Positions 58,077-64,000 of a stretch of DNA of 64,000 nucleotides are shown in pieces. Position 1 is the stretch's first letter; each line of letters opens with the position of its first letter. Under the pieces are notes generated by a model. That model did not search any database, had not been told where the DNA came from, and was given only the letters and a program-made list of their open reading frames with translations. This DNA is from Flavobacteriaceae bacterium (GTDB taxonomy: Bacteria > Bacteroidota > Bacteroidia > Flavobacteriales > Flavobacteriaceae), in the NCBI GenBank assembly GCA_028279515.1, contig JANQNQ010000001.1, positions 558,001-622,000 of the forward strand, written 5' to 3'. Made by a program: the position numbers and the translations under genes.

Positions 58077-60839
58077 TTAAAACTCAGAGATCTTATTGTT
58101 TACCTCAGAAATGACTTTTGGATAGAGAATGTTCAATTCTGACAGTAAGGTATCAATGCTATCTGTATCTGCCGAAGAACGAATGTCTTTTTCAATTTGG
58201 TTTAAGAGCGAAGACGGTTTTTCGATGCCCAATGACTCAAAGCTCGACTTTAGTTTGTGGGCCATTTCACTTGCCTTTTCATATTTGTGCGCTTCGATCA
58301 ACTCAACAAATAGGCTGTAGTCTCTTGGGGTATCTTCAAGAAAGATCTCGAGTAAGGATTTGATGAAGCTTTTATCGTCACCAAAAGTTCTTTTTAAGCG
58401 CGCTAGGTTGAGCAAAGATTCGGTCTCGTAGCTTTTTCCGTGATCGGTTTGAGCAGTGACCAACTTGGGAGTAGATGTATGCACATTAAATTCACCTGCC
58501 TGAATGCCCAGAAGGATATCTTTCAGTTCATTTTCTACTACAGGTTTGGTGATGTAAAAGTTGACACCCGCTTCTTTGGCCAATTGCCGCGACTTTGGGA
58601 ACGCATCAGCCGAACAAGCAATGATAGGAATCTGTTGTTTTGAAGGTGATTCTGAACGTCTGATCTGAGCAGTGGCCTCAAACCCGTCCATTACCGGCAT
58701 ATGTAGGTCCATGATCACTAGGTCGTAGTGTGCTTCGTTAAGTTTTTTCAAGGCAGCTTTTCCGTCTTCGGCAATGGTGACAAGGGTTCCCCAATTGTTC
58801 AACAGTTGCGAAATAAAGATCTGATTAAGGCGATTGTCTTCAACCACCAGAATTTTCAGACCTTTTAGAGCGCCTTCGGAATCTCTCCTTGGTTTTTGAA
58901 CGACCTTCAGTTGCTTTGATATTTTGTACGGAATGTCGAAAGAAAAGGTAGATCCGGTTTTTAAAACGCTTTTTGCCGAAAGTTGACCTCCTTGTAAGGC
59001 AACCAAACTTTTCACGATAGAAAGTCCGATACCAGTGCCTTCGGCTTTGTTCTTGCCAGGCTCGAATACCTGATAAAAACTGTTGAATATTTCATCCAGT
59101 TTGTCTTGAGCAATACCAATTCCCGTGTCACTCACTGTAAAATTCAACACGATATTTTCTGCGTCTTTTTCTTTAACGCTGATCTGGATGTCAATGCTCC
59201 CATCGTCAGTGAACTTGACAGCATTACTTAAAAGATTCGATAAGATCTGATTGAGCCTAAACTGATCCCCGCGTATAAACTTCGGAACATCCTTGGCAAT
59301 GTTCGTCGTGAGTGTCACCCCTTGCTCTTTGGCTTTTAAGGCAAACCCTCTCGACACGTCATCAATCATGGTATGCAGGTTAAAGTCGGCAGTCTGCAAG
59401 GCAAGTTTTCCAGATTCGATTTTCGAGAAGTCCAGAATGTCGTTCACAAGATTCAAAAGATTCTCAGAAGCGTAGATAATGCCTTCTAAGTTCTTTACAT
59501 TGGTCGGCGAATCTTCAAGTTTATTCTTCTGGAGGATTTTGCTTAGACCAAGAATGACGTTAAGCGGTGTTCTGATCTCATGGCTCATATTCGATAAGAA
59601 TACTGATTTGGCTTCTGCAGATTTTTCGGCAATTTCCTTAGCCTCTCTGATTTCCTTATCGATAAGTTTTCGATTGGTGATATCACGAATAAACGCATTA
59701 AAGATATATCCGTTTTGAGTAATGATCGGACTGATAGAAAGTTCAATATCGATATGCTTTCCATATCGATTTGTGATGGGAACTTCAACACGTTTGTTAA
59801 CGATTAATTCTTTTCCGTGCTCGATATATTCGTTCAGTCCATTACCAAGGTTAGTTCCCAATGATGTGGGCAGTAATTCGTAAATCACATTTCCGATGGC
59901 CTCTTTCTTCGACCACCCCAGTATTTCTTCGGCCTTGTGGTTCCAATTAAGGATGGTGCCTTCCTCGTTAACAAGGATAACACCGTCCATGGCCGTCTCA
60001 AGTACGATGGTCTTCAATTCTTCGCTATCCTTCAGGGCACGCTCCATTCGCTGGCGCTGCTTCATCTCCTTTAGTAGGGCAGCGTTCTTTTCTTCAAGAC
60101 TGTTTACCTTTTGCATGAGCATCTTATGCATTTGCTCCTTACTTGGTAAATATGCTTGCTTTTGCTCTAAGATTCCTTGCGGTACAATATGCAAAGTAGC
60201 GCTAAAAGTATCGAGTAAATAGTAGTTTTCGAAGTACGCTTTGTATACGGTATGGTAAATGCTCACTACAACTTGCTCGCCTAAACTTTCTTTAAGCTTG
60301 TCAAAGATCTGCTTAGAGTGGTCTAGAAGTTTCTTTTTACCATATTTAGTGCCGTGCTTTTTCTTGAACAGGTCTTTATCACCTAATGTTTCTTGAGCCT
60401 CAATCAAGAACGGATCGTGAAAATTTCCGAAGATCTCTGATGATCGATCCAGAACACTTTTCAAGAGGTTTCTGCAAAGAGCGATCTCTTGTAAGTCCTC
60501 TCGAAGAAAGATCAGCTTAAAATTTTCATATTCAAGCAAGAGATGGAATTTCTTCTTAATGTATTCGCGTACCAGTCTTTTTGAAGGCCAGGCCGAATTC
60601 TTCTGATTCACCAAATGGTTTTCAAGATGTAGATATATCCAAGGAAGTTTGTCGATCTTTTCTTTAGCATTCAACTTCTTGTAGTCCTTGGACTGTTTAG
60701 AAAGGCTCACTACATTTTTAGGCATAGAGATCTGGGACCAAAAGAAGTCTAGCATCTCGAAGATATCTTCAGATGTCTGACTTTGATCCACAGCAGAATA
60801 CCGTTCGCCCAGAAGGCGATGTAACCATTCTTTGATCAT
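58077..60839 (-). CDS. hybrid sensor histidine kinase/response regulator with HPt domain
   Basis: This is a 920-residue soluble phosphorelay protein. Residues 1-240 are a helical domain I do not recognise; 235-270 a coiled coil; ~270-395 a PAS domain (DGVILVNEEGTILNWNHKAE); HisKA with phospho-acceptor His420 in NMSHEIRTPLNVI; the HATPase with NLLSNAVKF, DTGIGI, and GTGIGLSIV; a receiver with Asp711 in MDLHMPVMDG; and an HPt with His861 in EMAHKLKSSFESLG. No transmembrane helix is present. It starts 25 nt after a small membrane protein gene that could supply the input. No output regulator gene is adjacent. Confidence 0.92.
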   Translation of the reverse strand: MIKEWLHRLLGERYSAVDQSQTSEDIFEMLDFFWSQISMPKNVVSLSKQSKDYKKLNAKEKIDKLPWIYLHLENHLVNQKNSAWPSKRLVREYIKKKFHLLLEYENFKLIFLREDLQEIALCRNLLKSVLDRSSEIFGNFHDPFLIEAQETLGDKDLFKKKHGTKYGKKKLLDHSKQIFDKLKESLGEQVVVSIYHTVYKAYFENYYLLDTFSATLHIVPQGILEQKQAYLPSKEQMHKMLMQKVNSLEEKNAALLKEMKQRQRMERALKDSEELKTIVLETAMDGVILVNEEGTILNWNHKAEEILGWSKKEAIGNVIYELLPTSLGTNLGNGLNEYIEHGKELIVNKRVEVPITNRYGKHIDIELSISPIITQNGYIFNAFIRDITNRKLIDKEIREAKEIAEKSAEAKSVFLSNMSHEIRTPLNVILGLSKILQKNKLEDSPTNVKNLEGIIYASENLLNLVNDILDFSKIESGKLALQTADFNLHTMIDDVSRGFALKAKEQGVTLTTNIAKDVPKFIRGDQFRLNQILSNLLSNAVKFTDDGSIDIQISVKEKDAENIVLNFTVSDTGIGIAQDKLDEIFNSFYQVFEPGKNKAEGTGIGLSIVKSLVALQGGQLSAKSVLKTGSTFSFDIPYKISKQLKVVQKPRRDSEGALKGLKILVVEDNRLNQIFISQLLNNWGTLVTIAEDGKAALKKLNEAHYDLVIMDLHMPVMDGFEATAQIRRSESPSKQQIPIIACSADAFPKSRQLAKEAGVNFYITKPVVENELKDILLGIQAGEFNVHTSTPKLVTAQTDHGKSYETESLLNLARLKRTFGDDKSFIKSLLEIFLEDTPRDYSLFVELIEAHKYEKASEMAHKLKSSFESLGIEKPSSLLNQIEKDIRSSADTDSIDTLLSELNILYPKVISEVNNKISEF

Positions 60840-60863
60840 GTTCGCAATATTTAAGGTCTGATC

Positions 60864-61271
60864 TTAGACCTTACTTGCCTTGTAAATTTTGTAGAAGCCT
60901 AGTGCAGATAATCCCCACGTAATGATAAGAGCGATGAACCAAAGGTATTTTCCAGCGACCTCTCCAAATAGGTTTTGAAAGATGTCGTAGTGAAAAATAT
61001 GGGCGATCTGCATGTGAATATGACCAACGGCCATCACAACAAATCCCCAGGCCAGAAGTTTCATGCCTGCTCCAAACTTGCCGCCTTTTAATCGGGTTGC
61101 AGTCAAAAAACTGAACACCAGGGCGATCAAGAGAAAGGGAAGCTCCAGCAGCCCGAATATTTGCTCTGAGGTAACTCCGTCAGAAGCGTGTTCGGTATGC
61201 TCTTGAGCAAATCCTACAGTAAAACAAAAAAGAAGTAATGATAAGGTTAGTAGTAATTTTTTAGGCTTCAT
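60864..61271 (-). CDS. histidine-rich small membrane protein upstream of the sensor kinase
   Basis: This 135-residue protein has a cleavable signal (ending VGFAQ), a short His/Glu-rich segment (EHTEHASDG) and three to four TM helices, with LLELPFLLIALVFSFLTA, LLAWGFVVMAVGHIHMQIAHIF and WFIALIITWGLSALGFYKIY. Several His lie in or next to the second helix (GHIHMQIAHIFHYD), a pattern seen in heme or metal-binding membrane proteins. It is the first gene of a two-gene transcript with the hybrid kinase. I do not recognise the family. Confidence 0.65.
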   Translation of the reverse strand: MKPKKLLLTLSLLLFCFTVGFAQEHTEHASDGVTSEQIFGLLELPFLLIALVFSFLTATRLKGGKFGAGMKLLAWGFVVMAVGHIHMQIAHIFHYDIFQNLFGEVAGKYLWFIALIITWGLSALGFYKIYKASKV

Positions 61272-61407
61272 AGGTTATTGGGGTATCTTAAAAAATCGAC
61301 CTAAAATATCAAATACTACGACGATTTCAAAAAAATATGCCATAAAATGTGCGAAACAACGCCTATTTTGCCGCGCTTTTATGGTAAAACCATCGTCAGT
61401 AAAAACA

Positions 61408-61444
61408 AAGAGGCCGTTTTTCTTTTTGAGAAAAACGGCCTCTT
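61408..61444 (-). terminator. terminator of the thrS-infC-rpmI-rplT operon
   Basis: AAGAGGCCGTTTTTCT pairs with AGAAAAACGGCCTCTT around TTTTG, followed on the minus strand by a T-rich run after rplT. Confidence 0.9.
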
Positions 61445-61468
61445 AATGCGAGATAATATGTTAAACGT

Positions 61469-61813
61469 TTACTTTACTTTATCAACAATCGCTTTGAACG
61501 CTTCTGGGTGGTTCATAGCAAGATCGGCAAGAACCTTACGGTTCAATTCGATGTTGTTTGCTTTTACTTTACCCATAAATTGAGAGTAAGACATTCCGTG
61601 AAGTCTTGCACCCGCGTTGATACGTTGTATCCAAAGTGCTCTAAACGTTCTCTTTTTATTCTTACGGTCTCTGTAAGCATATTGCATTGCTTTGTCAACC
61701 GCGTTTTTGGCTACTGTCCAAACGTTCTTACGTCTTCCAAAGTAACCTTTGGCTTGCTTCAATACCTTTTTTCTTCTGGCTCTTGAAGCTACTGCATTTA
61801 CTGATCTTGGCAT
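61469..61813 (-). CDS. rplT: 50S ribosomal protein L20
   Basis: This is a basic 114-residue ribosomal protein with [19 protein letters not shown], the [16 protein letters not shown] segment, and [16 protein letters not shown]20 binds 23S rRNA early in assembly and in many bacteria represses its own operon by binding the leader. It is the last gene of the operon, 110 nt after rpmI; that gap may hold a regulatory structure, but I cannot define one. Confidence 0.98.
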   Translation of the reverse strand: MPRSVNAVASRARRKKVLKQAKGYFGRRKNVWTVAKNAVDKAMQYAYRDRKNKKRTFRALWIQRINAGARLHGMSYSQFMGKVKANNIELNRKVLADLAMNHPEAFKAIVDKVK

Positions 61814-61923
61814 AATTTCAATTTTTTTTGTAGTAGGCGGTCTATCGACACTTGCTCATGTACAACCGAGGTTGTTATTGGCCCAACTCCAGGGTTAATA
61901 ATTAATGATAACCGTGAACAAGA

Positions 61924-62121
61924 TTACTTTAAACGTAATTGTTCCTTAATGCTGTTAACGTCACTTTCGTGTACTAACGTAGAGTGCGTTAACTTAAGCT
62001 TACGCTTCTTAGATTTCTTTGTCAAGATGTGACTCTTAAAAGCGTGCTTTCTTTTGATCTTACCAGAACCTGTCAACTTAAAGCGTTTCTTGGCACTGGA
62101 TTTTGTTTTCATTTTAGGCAT
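61924..62121 (-). CDS. rpmI: 50S ribosomal protein L35
   Basis: This is a 65-residue basic ribosomal protein starting [20 protein letters not shown], with [20 protein letters not shown] in the middle. An in-frame ATG nine codons upstream is not conserved. It lies between infC and rplT, the usual order. The 62122-62213 gap contains small hairpins (CTCTAG/CTAGAG; CTCTCGCGAAAGAG). Confidence 0.97.
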   Translation of the reverse strand: MPKMKTKSSAKKRFKLTGSGKIKRKHAFKSHILTKKSKKRKLKLTHSTLVHESDVNSIKEQLRLK

Positions 62122-62213
62122 TTTCTTCCTATTTAGATTATCTCGCATTTTATTCTCCTTGGCTCTCGCGAAAGAGAATATCCTTTTATATCAACTCTAG
62201 ATAAACTAGAGGT

Positions 62214-62768
62214 CTACTTTTTCTTAGGAGCGATGAACATTGTCATACGCTTTCCTTCAAGCTTAGGCATTTGTTCAACCTTTCCAACTTCTTCAAGCTC
62301 TTGCGCCAATTTAAGCAACAAGATCTCTCCTTGGTCCTTATAAACGATTGAACGCCCTTTAAAGAACACATACGCTTTCAATTTAGCGCCATCTCTTAAG
62401 AACTTTTCAGCATGCTTCTTTTTGAAGGCATAATCGTGGTCATCCGTCTGAGGTCCAAATCGAATCTCTTTGATGACTACTTTAGTTTGTTTGGCTTTTA
62501 GGGCCTTGTCACGTTTCTTCTGTTCGTACAAGAACTTTTTATAGTCCATGATCTTACAAACAGGAGGGGTTGCTTTTGGCGAAATTTCAACAAGATCCAA
62601 TTCGAGCTCTTCTGCTTTGGCCATGGCTTTGCTAGTAGGATAAACACCTACTTCAACATTATCACCTACCAAGCGTACTTCGGGCACGCGAATCTTGTCA
62701 TTGATCCTGTGCGGATCCTTTTTTTCTACCCGCATTGGGCGTCTACTCTTTTTTCTACGTATTGCTAT
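62214..62768 (-). CDS. infC: translation initiation factor IF-3 (probable non-AUG start)
   Basis: IF-3 binds the 30S subunit and ensures correct start selection. The N-domain has [18 protein letters not shown] and [19 protein letters not shown], and the C-domain has [15 protein letters not shown] and [16 protein letters not shown], with [10 protein letters not shown] at the end. The first ATG (62735) would cut off the basic leader. Upstream, in frame, ATA-GCA-ATA-CGT encodes the usual (M)[10 protein letters not shown] flavobacterial start, so the true start is probably ATA at 62768. Rare start codons are the known basis of infC self-control. It lies between thrS and rpmI. Confidence 0.9.
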   Translation of the reverse strand: MAIRRKKSRRPMRVEKKDPHRINDKIRVPEVRLVGDNVEVGVYPTSKAMAKAEELELDLVEISPKATPPVCKIMDYKKFLYEQKKRDKALKAKQTKVVIKEIRFGPQTDDHDYAFKKKHAEKFLRDGAKLKAYVFFKGRSIVYKDQGEILLLKLAQELEEVGKVEQMPKLEGKRMTMFIAPKKK

Positions 62769-62811
62769 GGTCGTAAATTTTAGTGTCTGCCCAAAGGCAG
62801 ATGGATTAAAC

Positions 62812-64000
62812 TTAGAATTCCTTTAATGTACTCTTTATTTCGTTATTCACAAGGTCGGCAAAAGCTTCAATAGATATGCTACCAAGGTCTTCACCACCAT
62901 GCTTTCTTACAGAAACCGTACCATTTTTTTCTTCTTGCTCGCCAACAATCAGCATGTATGGAAACTTGCTAGTTTCTGCCTCACGGATTTTCTTCCCGAT
63001 TGTCTCGTTACGATTATCCACGAGGGCGCGAATTTCGTGATTTTCCAATAAATTTAAAACTTTTTCCGCATATTTTTCGTACTTCTCACTGATAGACAGC
63101 AATATAGCCTGTTCTGGTGTTAGCCATAACGGGAAATTTCCACCCGTATGCTCAAGCAAGATAGCCACAAAACGCTCCATACTTCCAAAAGGTGCACGGT
63201 GAATCATCACTGGGCGATGTAGCTCATTATCACTACCCTTGTAAGTAAGGTCAAAACGCTCAGGAAGGTTGTAATCCACCTGAATAGTTCCCAACTGCCA
63301 GCTTCTGCCCAAAGCATCCTTTACCATAAAATCAAGCTTCGGGCCATAAAAAGCAGCCTCGCCTTCTTCGATGATATAATCGAGTTCTTTGTCTTTTGCT
63401 GCATTTATAATGGCCTGCTCGGCTCTGTCCCAACTGGCAGGGTCACCGATATACTTATCTGGGTTTTGCGAATCTCTTACCGAAACTTGTGTCGAAAAAT
63501 TCTCAAAACCTAACGAGCCAAACACATAAAGCACCAGATCGATTACATTCTTAAATTCTTCATCCAACTGGTCCGGTGTACAAAAGATGTGAGCATCATC
63601 CTGGGTAAAACCTCTAACACGAGTCAAACCATGTAGCTCGCCACTTTGTTCATATCTGTATACAGTGCCAAATTCGGCATAGCGCTTCGGAAGGTCTTTG
63701 TAAGACCATTGACGATAGTTGTAAATCTCACAGTGGTGCGGACAGTTCATCGGCTTCAACAAGAACTCCTCATCTTCCTTCGGAGTCTCTATCGGTTGAA
63801 AGCTGTCTTCACCATACTTGGCGTAGTGTCCCGAAGTCACATACAATTCTTTCTGCCCAATATGCGGTGATACAACCATTTCGTAGCCTGCCTTCTTTTG
63901 CGCCTTCTTCAAAAAGTTTTCTAAGCGCTCTCTAAGCGCAGCACCTTTCGGTAGCCAAAGCGGAAGACCTTGTCCAACTTTCTGAGAAAAAGTGAACAGT
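62812..64000 (-). CDS. thrS: threonine--tRNA ligase, C-terminal part (partial)
   Basis: This is the catalytic and anticodon-binding part of ThrRS; the N-terminal editing domain lies beyond the window. The visible ~396 codons begin before [19 protein letters not shown] and include [10 protein letters not shown] (zinc Cys), [16 protein letters not shown] (class II motif 2), [20 protein letters not shown] (motif 3), and a C-terminal HGASP-like domain with [19 protein letters not shown]. The frame is open to the window edge. It is followed by infC, rpmI and rplT in one operon. Confidence 0.97.
   Translation of the reverse strand, partial: LFTFSQKVGQGLPLWLPKGAALRERLENFLKKAQKKAGYEMVVSPHIGQKELYVTSGHYAKYGEDSFQPIETPKEDEEFLLKPMNCPHHCEIYNYRQWSYKDLPKRYAEFGTVYRYEQSGELHGLTRVRGFTQDDAHIFCTPDQLDEEFKNVIDLVLYVFGSLGFENFSTQVSVRDSQNPDKYIGDPASWDRAEQAIINAAKDKELDYIIEEGEAAFYGPKLDFMVKDALGRSWQLGTIQVDYNLPERFDLTYKGSDNELHRPVMIHRAPFGSMERFVAILLEHTGGNFPLWLTPEQAILLSISEKYEKYAEKVLNLLENHEIRALVDNRNETIGKKIREAETSKFPYMLIVGEQEEKNGTVSVRKHGGEDLGSISIEAFADLVNNEIKSTLKEF

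Noticed and set aside
61347-61583. Plus-strand 78-codon frame antisense to the rplT terminator and gene end
   Set aside because: It overlaps the operon terminator and conserved rplT sequence; shadow frame.
62149-62213. Structured ribosomal-protein leader between infC and rpmI
   Set aside because: Small hairpins exist (CTCTAG/CTAGAG), but they are too short and isolated to call a regulatory RNA.

Overview
The window looks like chromosomal DNA of a marine member of the Flavobacteriaceae (Bacteroidota). The evidence is: GldI-type gliding-motility isomerase; several promoters of the Bacteroidota type (TTG about 17-20 nt upstream of TAnnTTTG) with few Shine-Dalgarno sites; many short lipoproteins; the order parA-parB-DUF5683-dapB-lepB-WbqC; methylmalonyl-CoA mutase as two subunits; split transketolase; TPR-type membrane regulators; and a TonB-dependent receptor with a carboxypeptidase-like N-terminal domain. 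I see no phage, insertion sequence, transposase, integrase or CRISPR array. Most of the window is core housekeeping DNA.

Layout. 1-5400: end of a PepD-type dipeptidase, then a leftward group (cyclophilin-FKBP lipoprotein, gldI, DHH phosphoesterase), rightward ndk, then leftward DUF721, a lipocalin-like lipoprotein and recF. 5488-11817: rightward group with a membrane-anchored TPR protein, ribH, a small membrane protein, mutL, two rhomboid proteases and a membrane-anchored EEP-fold hydrolase. 11814-27747: long leftward block with DUF6122, WbqC-like, lepB, dapB, DUF5683, parB and parA; an M16 peptidase; a dienoyl-CoA-reductase-like SDR with both methylmalonyl-CoA mutase subunits, a DivIC/FtsB-like protein and uridine kinase; and a cytochrome c with a PQQ-type sugar dehydrogenase.

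27748-37225 is the accessory-looking part. It has tRNA-Pro(UGG) followed by two copies of a repeat; a secreted transglutaminase-like / Ntn-hydrolase pair; a two-pass membrane AraC regulator; L-serine dehydratase; a DUF5009-type membrane acyltransferase; an RDD protein; an AadA-like nucleotidyltransferase; and tRNA-Pro(GGG). The second tRNA is followed on its own strand by three 99-bp tandem copies of a related repeat, and a broken tRNA 5' half lies in its leader. 37226-50467: DUF2064 protein and TonB-dependent receptor, a sterol-desaturase-family enzyme, an unlisted 46-residue membrane peptide gene, a TPR/HTH regulator divergent from trxB, a radical SAM protein, a LOG-family hydrolase, a beta-barrel protein and the split transketolase. 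50677-57874: tgt, an LptF/G permease, a DMT transporter, accA, dnaB and a conserved protein often called asparagine synthetase B. That last gene is flanked by two oppositely oriented hairpin elements. 58077-64000: hybrid sensor kinase with a histidine-rich membrane partner, then the leftward thrS-infC-rpmI-rplT translation operon, with thrS cut by the window edge.

No clear new defence or mobile system is visible. The most unusual material is non-coding: the tRNA-Pro-linked repeats, the tRNA fragment with a palindromic insert, and the paired hairpin elements whose stems differ in sequence but keep their positions. The best protein-level candidate is the secreted Ntn-hydrolase plus transglutaminase-like pair. 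Calls rest on reading the sequence and on remembered family features; no database search was run.
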